Assembly: GCA_963735955.1 (NCBI GenBank) | Contig: CAVTND010000018.1 | Coordinates: 26,570 to 90,569, forward strand | Source: CAVTND01 sp963735955 | GTDB lineage: Bacteria; Pseudomonadota; Gammaproteobacteria; Burkholderiales; Burkholderiaceae_F | Reading direction: 5' to 3' | DNA: 64,000 bases | In this document: positions 17,225 through 27,225 of the stretch, piece by piece | Layout: each line of letters starts with the position of its first letter | Numbering within the stretch: position 1 is the stretch's first letter | Position numbers and translations under genes: made by a program | Notes under the pieces: generated by a model | The model's input: only the letters and a program-made list of their open reading frames with translations | Databases searched by the model: none | Told to the model about the DNA's origin: nothing

Positions 17225-19671
17225 ATGAAGATTCCACGCAGACGGGCGCTACTCGCCGCCGCCATCGGCCTGGTGCTGGGCACAACGATGTCATTGCCGC
17301 CGATGGCGCAGGAAGTTCTGCCGCGAGCGCCGCAGCCGTTCAAGGGCAAGGTCGGCCGCACGGCGGCGGACTCCACGCCCGACTTTCCGAAGGCCGTCAC
17401 GGCGCCCAAGGGTGCGCCGAACGTCTTGCTGATCATGACCGATGATGTGGGATTCGCGGCATCGTCGACCTTCGGCGGCGCGATTCCGACGCCTACCTTC
17501 GACACCCTGGCGCAAGGCCGGCCTGCGCTAAACACCTTTCACACGACCGCGCTCTGCTCGCCAACGCGCGCGGCGCTCCTTACCGGGCGCAATCATCACA
17601 CCAACGCGACCGGCGTCGTTACGGAAATCGGCACGGGCTACCCCGGCTACAACTCGCTGATGCCGAAGAGTTACGGCGACCGTCGCCGAGGTGCTTGAAG
17701 CAGCATGGGTACAACACCTCGTGGTACGGCAAGAACCACAACGTCCCCGACTGGCAGTCGAGCCAGGCTGGACCGTTCGATCTGCTGGCCGACCGCGCTC
17801 GGCTTCGAGTACTTCTATGGATTCATTGGCGGCGATACCGACCAGTGGCATTCCGCCGTCTTTGAGGGTACCAATCCGATCGAGCCCGAAGAACAGCGCG
17901 GCCCCAATCCCAAGCACTTCGACGAGCTGATGGCCGACAAGGCGATTACCTGGATTCGCACGCAACACTCGCTCGCACCGGACAAGCCGTTCTTTGCGTA
18001 CTACGCGCCTGGACTGACCCACGCACCGCACCACGCACCGAAGGAGTGGATCACGAAGTTCAAGGGTCAGTTCGACATGGGCTGGGACCAGTTGCGCGAA
18101 GAGACTCTATGCCCGTCAGATTCAGCTCGGAGTTATTCCCGCCGACACCAAGCTGACGCCGCGGCCGAAAGAAATCCCGTCGTGGGAATCGCGCAGCGTC
18201 GAAGAAAAGAAGCTCTACGCCCGCATGATGGAGGTCTATGCGGCGTCCCTGGCCTATGTCGACTACAACATCGGGCGGGTCATCAAGGCCATCGAGGACA
18301 TCGGCGAACTGGACAACACGCTGATCATCTTCATCCAGGGCGACAACGGAGCGAGCGGCGAGGGCACCTTGCAAGGGCTGGTCAACGAAGTCGGCGTAGC
18401 CGCCAACGGCGTCCAGGAGACGCTCCCGTATCTGCTGTCCATCATGGACGACCTCGGGGGTCCGTTGACCTACAACCACTACCCCGTTGGATGGGCGCAC
18501 GCGATGGATACGCCGTTCCAGTGGACGAAGCAGGTCGCCTCGCACTTCGGCGGCACGCGCAACGGCATGGTCATTTCGTGGCCCACCCGGATCAAACAGG
18601 CCGACGAGGTGCGTTCGCAGTCCAGTTCGGTGATCGACATCGTGCCGACGATCCTGGAAGCAAGCGGTGTCGAGGCGCCGACGGTGATCAACGGTGTCAA
18701 GCAGACGCCGATCGAAGGCTTCAGCATGGTCTACAGCTTCGAAAACGCGAAGGCGGCGTCGCACCATACGTCGCAGTACTTCGAGATGCTGGGCAACCGC
18801 GCGATCTATCTCGACGGCTGGATGGCGACCACTTCGCCGCTGCGGTTGCCGTGGGCACCGCCGGCCATCGGCAAGGCCACACCCAACCCGGATGATTTCC
18901 AGTGGGAGCTGTATCGCGTGTCCGTCGACTTCTCGCCGTCGGACAATCTCGCCGCTCAGAATCCCGCCAAGCTCAAGGAATTGCAGGCCGTCTTCGACCT
19001 CGAAGCCAAGAAGTACAACGTCTATCCGCTCGACTCGTCGCTAGCCGAGCGGCCGATTCCGGCTTCGTCCGAGCCTGACTCGCGGCCGCACGATCTTCAC
19101 CTATTACCCGGGAACGATCCGCATTCCCGAAGGTGCCGCGCCAGACACCAAGAACAAGGACTTCAGCGTCACCGCAGAGGTTGAAATACCGGACGGTGGA
19201 GCCGACGGCGTGCTGATCACGCAAGGCGGACGATTCGGTGGCTGGGGCTTGATCATCCTCGACGGCAAGCCGGAGTTCGCCTACGCGTTCTCCAACCAGA
19301 AGCAGCACAAGTATCGCGTTGCCTCGAGCGAGAAACTGGCACCCGGCAAGCACACGATCAAATTTGAATCGAAGTACGCCGGTCCCGGCATGGGCAAGAG
19401 CGCCATGGGCACGCTCTCGGTCGATGGCAAGCAGGTCGCACAAGGCAGGATCGAACGCACCATTCCGCTGCGCTTTTCGCTCGACGAGACAATGGACGTG
19501 GGCGAGGACACGGGCACGCCCGTGGTCGAGGACTACGTAGGCAAGATGCCGTTCAAGTTCACTGGTGATCTCAAGAAGGTGGTCATCGAGTTGGGCAAGA
19601 GCGGCCTTGCGGCGAGCGACATAAAGCAACTCGAGGAAGGCACTAGAAAGGTGGCCGCGGTGCGGGACTGA
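17225..19671 (+). pseudogene. Formylglycine-dependent sulfatase with at least five frameshifts
   Basis: Type I sulfatase hydrolysing a sulfate ester, probably periplasmic. A signal-like start MKIPRRRALLAAAIGLV is followed by the metal-binding MTDDVGFAASSTFGG and the formylglycine motif CSPTRAALLTGR (Cys about residue 111). Further on come YYAPGLTHAPHH, FIQGDNGASGEG and FTYYPGTIRIPEGAAP, then a beta-rich C-terminal domain. The total of about 810 residues fits large bacterial arylsulfatases. Frame changes occur near 17673, 17694, 17781, 18110 and 19053; each is repaired by one base. GGAGAAG precedes the ATG. Activity would need a formylglycine-generating enzyme, which is not in the window. It may be a sequencing-damaged functional gene. 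Confidence 0.82.
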
Positions 19672-19735
19672 ATGGTCTTGGCGAGTATCGTCGTAAACCA
19701 CGAGGACAATCCAGGCGGGATCTGATCCGGGATGA

Positions 19736-20656
19736 TCAGGCCCTTGGCGCTGCCGTTTGCGAGGAACCGTCCGCCACTCTGCAGTGCGTCGCGATCGCCT
19801 CGACCAGCACCGGGTGCAGCGCGCGCGGAAGGTCGTGTCCCATTCCCTCGATCACTTTCAACTGCGCACCCTTGATGTGGTGCGCGGTGTCGCGCCCGGC
19901 CGCCATCGGCACCAGCGGATCGGCGGCGCCATGGATGACCAGCGTCGGTGCCGTTATTTTCGGCAGCAGCCACCGCCGATCGCCGGATGCCATGATCGCC
20001 AGCAGCTGATTCGCGGTGCCGGCAGGGTAGTAAGAGCGGCGCACACTGCGCTCGATCCGCGCGCGCAGTTCATTGTGATCGGTCGGATAGCCGGGGCTGC
20101 CAATGACGCCGAAAAGCTCGATCAGTCGCCGCGTCACGCTCTCCGGGTCGTCCGGATCGTCAGGTCGGCTGAGCAGCGCGCGTTGCGCCTTGGGCGTTCC
20201 CCGCGAGACGCGGCGGTTGCCGCTCGATGACATGATCGAAGTCAGGCTCGCGGTTCGCGCCGTGTAATGCGCGGCGACCAGCTGCGCGACCATCCCGCCC
20301 ATCGACACGCCGACAATGTGTGCCCGCGTTATCTGGAGCGCGTCGAGCAATCCGACGGTGTCGGCCGCCATATCGTCGAGCGTATAGGGTGCGCGCACCG
20401 GCAAGCGGGCCCACGCTCGCGCGATCTGCAGCAGCAGGTTGGGTTTCTTGTGGACGCGGATCCGCGTCGAGAGCCCGCAATCCCGGTTGTCGAACGCGAT
20501 CACGCGAAAGCCTTGCGCGACGAGCCCATCACGAAAGCCATCGGGCCAGGACGTGAGCTGCATGCCGAGTCCCATGATCAGCAGGATCGGCGGCGCCGCC
20601 GCCTCGCCCCAGGTCTCGTATTCAAGGGTAATGCCGTTCGCTTCGACGCTTGCCAA
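19736..20656 (-). CDS. Alpha/beta hydrolase
   Basis: A roughly 306-residue hydrolase with the nucleophile elbow GVSMGG, acid Asp in HGAADPLVP and His in GMGHDLP, plus the oxyanion segment LIMGLGMQ. It resembles esterase or epoxide-hydrolase-like proteins without a signal peptide. AGGGGAGG lies 4 bases ahead of a TTG at 20656, so I start there (MASVEANGITLEYETWG). A GTG at 20677 in the same frame would place the ribosome-binding site inside the gene. It is divergent from the regulator gene. The substrate is unknown; an ester or lactone intermediate of the island is plausible. Confidence 0.85.
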   Translation of the reverse strand: MASVEANGITLEYETWGEAAAPPILLIMGLGMQLTSWPDGFRDGLVAQGFRVIAFDNRDCGLSTRIRVHKKPNLLLQIARAWARLPVRAPYTLDDMAADTVGLLDALQITRAHIVGVSMGGMVAQLVAAHYTARTASLTSIMSSSGNRRVSRGTPKAQRALLSRPDDPDDPESVTRRLIELFGVIGSPGYPTDHNELRARIERSVRRSYYPAGTANQLLAIMASGDRRWLLPKITAPTLVIHGAADPLVPMAAGRDTAHHIKGAQLKVIEGMGHDLPRALHPVLVEAIATHCRVADGSSQTAAPRA

Positions 20657-20895
20657 TTTGCCTCCCCTTTTGAGCACAGCGAACTACTGAGTCCAATGTG
20701 TCACGGCCAACGGTTGCGCCCCAGCAGCGTAACCGACGACAGGTTTTCGGCGAGGTTTCGGGCCGGATAGTCGAATTGCCCCTTGGCTGACCTGAGCGAG
20801 GTCAAGGCGTTCCACAACCTGGTTTGACGCTCTGGGAGATTGCGACGTACCTTGCCTGCTGCGCCTCTCTTGGGATAGCGGCGCCAGGAGAATGA

Positions 20896-23566
20896 ATGGC
20901 AGATCCGGCACTTGCGCTGGTCGAAGGGCTCAACCTCGGGCCCGAGTTCCTTGCCAGCAAAGTCACGGCGCCGCGCGTCGCGGGGCGCTGGATCGCGCGC
21001 AAACGCCTGTTCGATCGCCTCGGCATTCCGCCGGCGCGCGCGCTGACGCTGATCAGCGCGCCACCCGGATTTGGCAAGAGCTCGCTGCTGGCAAGCTGGT
21101 GCCGCGAACTGGTGAGCGCCGACATCCGGCCGGCGTGGCTCAGCGTGGATGAGCAGGACAGCGACCTGCACCTGTTTTTGGTTCACGTCGCCGCTGCCCT
21201 CAACGTGAGCGATGCGGCCATCGGCGCCGATGTTATTGAACTGGTCGGACGGCGCGGCCGCTCGGTATCGCCGACCCTCGTGTTGCACCTGCTGCTCGAC
21301 AGCATTGCTGCTCAGCCGGGCAAAGTGGTGCTGGTCATTGACGACTACCACACAGCGGCCCTGGAGGAGATCGACCAGGCGCTATGCGACTTCGTCGCGC
21401 GGGCGCCACGCAACCTGCACGTCATCGTCGCCGGGCGCAGTGCTCCCCAACTGCGACTGGCACGACTGCGGTCGTCCGAGGAGCTCGTCGAACTCGGAGC
21501 GCCCGATCTTGCATTCGACTTTGAAGAAATTCGTGCTTTCTTCGTCATTGCGGTCCGGTTTCGAACCGTCGGCCAAGGAGCTGGCGCAATTGCGCGAGTT
21601 TTCCGAAGGCTGGCCCGCCTGCCTTCAGGTGGCAGCGATCTCGATGCGACGCAAGCAGAGCTTCGCACGCGCACTTGACGCGCCGAGCTTCAAGCTGCGC
21701 GATATGACCGAGTACCTGCGCGCTACGGTCTTGCATTCGCTTGAGCCAGAACTGCGCAGCTTCCTCATTCGCACTGCGATTCTCGAACGATTCAGCGCAG
21801 CACTGGCCGGGAGAGTGGCGGGGGTCGACAACGCGCGCGCGCTGCTTGAGGCGATCGAGCGCCGACAGCTGTTCCTGGTTCCCCTGGATGATCGCGGGGA
21901 GTGGTTCCGCTATCACCAGCTGTTCGGCAATTGCCTGCGGGAAGAGCTCGCGCGGAGCGGCGAAGCCAACATTGCAGTCCTGCATCGAACGGCTTCCGAC
22001 TGGTTTGCCGAAGCCGCGCTGTGGGGCGAGGCGGTGCGACATGCGCTCGCGGCCGACGACGAAGCGAGAGCGCTGGAGATCGTCGAAGGCTGCGCGATCG
22101 AACTGGTGCGACGGGGCGACTTTCTGACCTTGACCGGCTTGTTGCGCAAGCTGCCCGAATCCCGCTGGCGTACCAGCGTGCCACTCCAGATCGCGTTCGC
22201 ATGGTCGCTCGCGTATTCAGGGGAAGCGAGCGAACCCAACCAGGTGCTCGATGAGATATTGGGTCGAAGCAGTGCATTGCCTGACCGCGAGCGGCTGGAA
22301 GTTGAATCCGACGTGCTTCTGATCCGCCTGACGATTGCGGTCATGCAGGACGACACTGAACTCGCCGAACGGCTGTTGCGCGAGTTCGATCCGGCGCTCG
22401 CCGATCGGGACGCGTGGAGCGGCGACATCGTGAACTCTTGTGCCGCCTTTGTTCGCCTGCACGCTGGCGATGCTCACGGGGCACGGCAGTTTCTGCCCTG
22501 CGTCTATCCATTCAAGCGCATTTATCAGCAAGTGATTCTTGCCACTAGTTGGCTGCGCGAGGCGAAGCCCCGCGAGGCTGAACGCGAAATTGCGCGCGCG
22601 CAGGAGCTCGCCCTTGGGGAATTCGGTGCGGGCTCGATTTCGAATCTGTTGTGCGAGGCCTTGCTGGCAGCGACGTACTACGAGCGCGCGCAGTTCGAGC
22701 GCGTCGAGGCTGGAGTCGGGCGGCGGCTGGCGATGCTTGACGAAGTTGCCCCGACCGACGTGCTCATCCCGGCCTACTGTGCGGTGGCCTGGAGCCGCGC
22801 GGCGCGCGGGGTACCGGAGCAGGCGGAAGTCCTGCTGAACCACTTGCGCCAGCTGGGCACCGAGCGCGGCTGGCTGCGTGCCGAGGCTGTCGCCCTGCTC
22901 GAAATAGTGCGCTTGCGCCTGTCCGGCGACAGCACTTTAGAGCTCGGCGACATCGCGCCGCGTCTGGGTGAGATAGCGGCCGGACCGATGCCCGCTGTGC
23001 AATGCGCACGATCGACCGCCATGCGTGCGGCCAGGCTCGGAGCGGCGGTGTGCGCAGCGATGCAACGGATCGGAGATCAAGCGCTCGGGCCACTTGCTGC
23101 AGTCGTCAAGGAAGTTGAGGAATTCGAAGCGCCGGCACTGGCGATGAAAGCGGAACTGCTGCTGGCGAGAGTCTGCTGGGAACATCATGCCGCGAGCCGC
23201 GCTTGCGAGGCACTGAACCGCGCTGTGGAACGCGCGACAGAACTCGGCATGACGCAGACGGTGCGCGATGCGGGCGAATGGACCCGCGCCGCCGGAAACG
23301 GCGCAATGGCTGCGCTGGTGCAGTCCGATGAGGGCGCTGTGAAGACCACAGCGCAGGCTGGCCCCAAACGCGAGGACTTGAGCTTGCGGGAAATGGAAAT
23401 CCTGCAACTGGTCGGCCGCGGGTTCAGCAACAAGGAAATCGGCAAGGCATTGAAAATCGGACCCGAAACCGTCAAGTGGCACCTGAAAAATCTGTTTGCC
23501 AAGCTCGGCGTGATCAACCGCATGCAAGCGGTCAACCGGGCTCGCTCCAGCGCGCTGCTGGCCTGA
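20896..23566 (+). CDS. MalT/AlkS-type (LAL) LuxR-family transcriptional regulator, one frameshift
   Basis: A large ATP-dependent activator of about 890 residues. N-terminal Walker A is SAPPGFGKSSLLASW and Walker B is VVLVIDDYH. A long helical repeat region of TPR-like type fills the centre. The C-terminal LuxR helix-turn-helix is LSLREMEILQLVGRGFSNKEIGK with PETVKWHLKNLF. The frame slips by one extra base near 21540, after FDFEEIRAFF; both sides are clearly MalT-like. Size and architecture match AlkS, the activator of the Pseudomonas alkBFGHJKL operon. That, and its place inside the island, make it the likely regulator of the island. CAGGAG precedes the ATG. Confidence 0.88.
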
Positions 23567-23619
23567 GCCACGTCAGCCGGCGACGGGCTGGACCGGTCTC
23601 TTGACCCATTCATCGGCTG

Positions 23620-23636
23620 CCCCCCGAACAAGGGGG
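23620..23636. promoter_or_regulatory. C-tract/G-tract dyad upstream of the PQQ alcohol dehydrogenase
   Basis: CCCCCC-GAACAA-GGGGG followed by AGGG, centred about 87 bases before the ATG at 23715. The GGGGGAGGG half is close to the MalT box. The clearest member of the five-site set. Confidence 0.45.
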
Positions 23637-23714
23637 AGGGTGGACCAACACGAGGGCGTAGGATGCCGCGGTTCTCCGCCGGTCCGATCTGATCAACTCT
23701 TGATTCATCACGCC

Positions 23715-25835
23715 ATGCGCCCCCACCTTTCGCTCGCATTCGCTCTGACCCTGTCCTTCTCAATTCCCGCTGCCGCGCAGGTGCCGACAACTCCCGCCCG
23801 GGTGAATGCGCAGCGCCTGGTGCAAGCCGATCGCGAGCCAAACAACTGGATGACGCATGGGCGCACCTATTCGGAGCAGCGCTACAGCCCGCTCGGCAAG
23901 ATCACCGACAAGAACGTCGGGCAGCTCGGTCTGGCCTGGTTCGCGAAACTTGACGTCGATCACGGCACCGAGGCCACGCCGCTGGTGATCGACGGTGTTA
24001 TGTACACGACCGGCGCGCGCAGCATTGTCTATGCCTTCGATGCGCGCAACGGCAAGTTGCTCTGGAAATTCGATCCGCAGGTGCCGCCCGCGATGCTCGG
24101 CAAGGGTTGCTGTGACATGGTCAACCGCGGCGTTGCCGTCTGGCAGGGTCGGGTGTTTGTCGGTTCTTTCGACGGTCGCCTGATCGCGCTTGACGCGCGC
24201 AATGGCAAGAAGGTCTGGTCGGTCGACACCGTCATCGATCACAAGCGGGCCTACACGGTTACCGGCGCGCCGCGCGTCGTGAAGGGCATGGTCATCATCG
24301 GCAATGGCGGGGCCGAACTCGGAGTGCGCGGCTACCTGAGTGCGTACGACGCGAGCACCGGCAAGCTGGCGTGGCGCTTTTACACCGTCCCTGGCGATCC
24401 GGGCAAGCCGTTCGAGAACGCTGCCATGAAGATGGCCGCCGCGACCTGGACCGGCAATGAGTGGTGGACCTGGGGCGGCGGCGGCACGGTCTGGGATTCG
24501 CTCGCCTACGACCCTGAGCTTAACTTGCTCTATGTGGGAGTCGGCAACGGTTCGCCGTGGAACCGCTGGACTCGCAGCCCGAAGGGCGGCGATAACCTGT
24601 TCCTGTCGTCGATCGTCGCGCTCAATCCGGTGACGGGTGCCTATGTCTGGCACTACCAGACCACGCCGGCGGAGAGCTGGGACTACACCGCCACCCAGCA
24701 CATGATCCTGGCTGACCTGTCGATCGATGGACGCGTCCGCAAGGTCCTGATGCAGGCACCGAAGAACGGTTTCTTTTATGTGCTCGACCGGACGAACGGG
24801 AAACTGATTTCGGCTGAGGCGTTCTCGAAAGTGACCTGGGCCACGCATGTGGATCTGAAGACCGGGCGGCCGGTCGAGAATCCCGCGGTCGCCGACTATT
24901 CGAAGGAACCGAAGCTCACCTATCCGGGACCACTCGGCGCGCACAACTGGAACCCGATGGCATTTCATCCCGGCACCGGCCTGGTCTACATCCCCGAGTT
25001 CGAGGCGCCGCACGTCTATGTCAACCGGCCCGAGGCGCGCTATGACGCGCGGGCGGGCTGGAACATCGGCGTTGAGCTTCCCGATTCGCCGGAGGAGCCG
25101 GCCATGGCCGAACAAGTGCACGCGCTCTTCAAGGGCAGCCTGCTGGCCTGGGACCCGGTGCGACAGAAGTCGGCTTGGCGCGTGCCGTTTCCGACCCCGG
25201 GCAACGGTGGTGTACTGGCAACCGCGGGCAATCTCGTGTTCCAGGGCACCGCAGGCGGGCGCTTCGTCGCCTATTCGGCCGACAAGGGCGAGAAATTGTG
25301 GGAATCCGACGCGCAGACCGGCGTGATCGCTGGCCCGATTTCCTATGCGGTCGACGGCGAGCAGTACATCGCGATCAGCGCCGGCTGGGGCGGCGGCTAC
25401 GCCCGCTATCTGGGCGAGATCGCCGAGCGGAACAAGGTTTCGACGATAAGCCGGATGCTCGTTTACAGGCTGGGAGGCACCGAGAAGTTGCCGGCTATGC
25501 CCGCCGCGCGACCGATCCCGCCGCCGCCCCCGCTCGATGCCACCAAGGCGCAGATCGACCAGGGCCGGCCGCTGTACACGTTCTACTGTTCGCCCTGCCA
25601 CGGTGGCGCGGGGGTTTCCGGTGGTTCGGTCCCCGACTTGCGCCGCATGAATGCGGAGACCCACGAACAGTTCATCGGCATCGTGCTCGGTGGGCTGCGC
25701 GAGCCCAAGGGCATGCCGAACTTCGTCAACTCACTGTCAATGGAGCAGGTCAGCGCGATTCACGCGTATCTGCGCAAGCGTGCGCATGACCTGCAGAATC
25801 CGCCGGCTGCCCAGGCTCCGCCAGCCACGAAGTAG
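23715..25835 (+). CDS. PQQ-dependent quinohemoprotein alcohol dehydrogenase
   Basis: Periplasmic oxidation of alcohols to aldehydes, passing electrons via PQQ and heme c to the respiratory chain. A signal peptide (residues 1-21, ending AAA) is followed by an eight-bladed propeller with repeated W-containing motifs. The vicinal disulfide is in GKGCCDMVNRG and the catalytic Asp region in VWDSLAYDPELNLLYVGVGN. The C-terminal cytochrome domain has CSPCH and a Met-bearing segment GMPNFV. The length of 706 residues fits type II soluble quinohemoproteins. It could oxidise the primary alcohols made by AlkB. Confidence 0.94.
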   Translation: MRPHLSLAFALTLSFSIPAAAQVPTTPARVNAQRLVQADREPNNWMTHGRTYSEQRYSPLGKITDKNVGQLGLAWFAKLDVDHGTEATPLVIDGVMYTTGARSIVYAFDARNGKLLWKFDPQVPPAMLGKGCCDMVNRGVAVWQGRVFVGSFDGRLIALDARNGKKVWSVDTVIDHKRAYTVTGAPRVVKGMVIIGNGGAELGVRGYLSAYDASTGKLAWRFYTVPGDPGKPFENAAMKMAAATWTGNEWWTWGGGGTVWDSLAYDPELNLLYVGVGNGSPWNRWTRSPKGGDNLFLSSIVALNPVTGAYVWHYQTTPAESWDYTATQHMILADLSIDGRVRKVLMQAPKNGFFYVLDRTNGKLISAEAFSKVTWATHVDLKTGRPVENPAVADYSKEPKLTYPGPLGAHNWNPMAFHPGTGLVYIPEFEAPHVYVNRPEARYDARAGWNIGVELPDSPEEPAMAEQVHALFKGSLLAWDPVRQKSAWRVPFPTPGNGGVLATAGNLVFQGTAGGRFVAYSADKGEKLWESDAQTGVIAGPISYAVDGEQYIAISAGWGGGYARYLGEIAERNKVSTISRMLVYRLGGTEKLPAMPAARPIPPPPPLDATKAQIDQGRPLYTFYCSPCHGGAGVSGGSVPDLRRMNAETHEQFIGIVLGGLREPKGMPNFVNSLSMEQVSAIHAYLRKRAHDLQNPPAAQAPPATK

Positions 25836-25890
25836 GGATCGAGTTGCAACTCTGCAGCTCGCCCTTCGGCAGGCTGGCTGATGAACTGGA

Positions 25891-26049
25891 TTAGTGCGCG
25901 AACAGGTCGCGCTCGCCTGAACTCGAGATCCAGTGCGGCACCGGATCGACGTGAGCCTCGGCTGCGACCGTCGGCCGCACGCCCGCCCACGCGGCGAGGA
26001 TCAGAGCGCCTGCCAGCACGGCGATAGTCAATGCGAGTGCTCGTTTCAT
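25891..26049 (-). CDS. Small exported or membrane-anchored protein
   Basis: A 52-residue product starting MKRALALTIAVLAGALILAAW, a signal peptide or single membrane anchor, then a short polar tail ending SSSGERDLFAH. No known domain. It converges on the PQQ dehydrogenase gene and has its own upstream C/G-tract dyad, so it may belong to the same regulon. Moderately supported as real because of the clean signal sequence. Confidence 0.5.
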   Translation of the reverse strand: MKRALALTIAVLAGALILAAWAGVRPTVAAEAHVDPVPHWISSSGERDLFAH

Positions 26050-26103
26050 GGCGATGCCGGGAAGTGAGTTTGGACATGCTATGGGCTGGGACACGGCAAT
26101 GCT

Positions 26104-26120
26104 CCCCTCCGTTTGGGGGG
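26104..26120. promoter_or_regulatory. C-tract/G-tract dyad upstream of the small exported protein
   Basis: Read on the minus strand: CCCCCC-AAACGGA-GGGG-AG, centred about 62 bases before the minus-strand ATG at 26049. It marks the right border of the dyad set. Confidence 0.35.
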
Positions 26121-26195
26121 CAGAGTGCCTGAAATGGATCTCTAAAGACACCTCAGCGTCCTTCGGGCTTGATGGGAGGGCGGCGAGTCGCGCCC

Positions 26196-26777
26196 TCAGG
26201 CCTTTTCGGCGCCGATCTCGCCGGCCCAGCGCGGCGCCAGCGAATGTTCGATCTCAAACAGATCCAGCACCCGGGCCACCGTGTGATCGACCAATTCATC
26301 GATCGTCGCCGGGCGCTGATAGAAGGCCGGCACCGGCGGAAACACCACGCCGCCCATCAGCGTGACCGCTTCCATCGCGCGGATGTGCGCAAGGTTGAGC
26401 GGTGTTTCACGTACCAATAGAACCAGACGGCGGCGTTCCTTCAGGCAAACGTCGGCTGCACGGGTAATCAGGTTGTCGGCGAGGCCAATGCTAATCGAGG
26501 CGAGCGTCTTGACCGAGCATGGCGAAATCACCATGCCTTCGGTGCGGAACGATCCACTGGCAATCGTTGCACCAACATCGGCCACGTTGTGGACGATGTC
26601 GGCGAGCGCTTCGACTTCACCGCGCTTGAGATCCAGTTCCTGATGTACGTTGAGTACACCGGCGGAAGACAGCAGCAGGTGCGTCTCGACGCCGCCGATC
26701 GCACGCAGATGCTGCAGCAGACGTACGCCGTAGACCGCGCCGGAGGCGCCGGTGATTGCGACGATCAGCCGGCGCAT
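26196..26777 (-). CDS. ubiX: Flavin prenyltransferase UbiX
   Basis: Makes prenylated FMN, the cofactor of UbiD-type decarboxylases, including the ubiquinone pathway step. The 193-residue protein begins MRRLIVAITGASGAVYGVRLL (FMN phosphate loop). SPCSVKTLASISIGLADNLITRAADVCLKERR and RETPLNLAH follow, all family signatures. Longer readings of this frame run back through the neighbouring grxD gene in another frame and are not real. It follows grxD as in the Burkholderiales hemA-prfA-prmC-grxD-ubiX cluster. Confidence 0.93.
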   Translation of the reverse strand: MRRLIVAITGASGAVYGVRLLQHLRAIGGVETHLLLSSAGVLNVHQELDLKRGEVEALADIVHNVADVGATIASGSFRTEGMVISPCSVKTLASISIGLADNLITRAADVCLKERRRLVLLVRETPLNLAHIRAMEAVTLMGGVVFPPVPAFYQRPATIDELVDHTVARVLDLFEIEHSLAPRWAGEIGAEKA

Positions 26778-26794
26778 CGTGGAAGTGGACGTAA

Positions 26795-27124
26795 TCAGTC
26801 TGCGCTGGCGCCGGCTTCTTTCAGCAGCGACTGCAACTCGCCCGACTGATACATCTCGGTCAGGATGTCCGAGCCGCCGACGAACTGGCCCTTGACGTAA
26901 AGCTGCGGAATGGTCGGCCAGTTCGCAAAGTCCTTGATGGCCTGGCGCACCTCTTCGTCCTCGAGCACATTGACGGTAACGAGGTTCTTCGCGCCGCTCT
27001 GCTTCAGCAGCTGGATCGCACGACCTGAGAATCCGCATTGTGGAAACTGCGCGGTGCCCTTCATGAAGAGCACCACTGAATTGTCGGTCACGGTTTTCTG
27101 GATGAACTCTTTGGCAGTCGTCAT
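26795..27124 (-). CDS. grxD: Monothiol glutaredoxin (Grx4 type)
   Basis: A 109-residue CGFS glutaredoxin that carries and delivers [2Fe-2S] clusters. The motif QFPQCGFSGRA holds the single active cysteine; NWPTIPQLYVKGQFVGGSDI is the glutathione-binding part. The ATG at 27124 (MTTAKEF) fits the family; upstream codons in frame are not conserved-looking. ubiX begins 17 bases downstream, so they are co-transcribed. Confidence 0.95.
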   Translation of the reverse strand: MTTAKEFIQKTVTDNSVVLFMKGTAQFPQCGFSGRAIQLLKQSGAKNLVTVNVLEDEEVRQAIKDFANWPTIPQLYVKGQFVGGSDILTEMYQSGELQSLLKEAGASAD

Positions 27125-27225
27125 TGGTGCGCCGCGGTAGTGGTTTGTTCGAGTGTAAGAAGCACAGTGCCCGGGCGTCAAACCGGGCCTCGGTCACAGA
27201 GTACCCGTATCACGGCAGGAACTTC

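Noticed and set aside
23760..25664. 634-codon minus-strand frame opposite the PQQ dehydrogenase
   Set aside because: Antisense to a gene with disulfide, PQQ and heme motifs; composition typical of a shadow.
26196..27197. 333-codon minus-strand frame joining ubiX with a stretch over grxD
   Set aside because: The upstream half is out of frame with the clear CGFS glutaredoxin; only the UbiX part is real.
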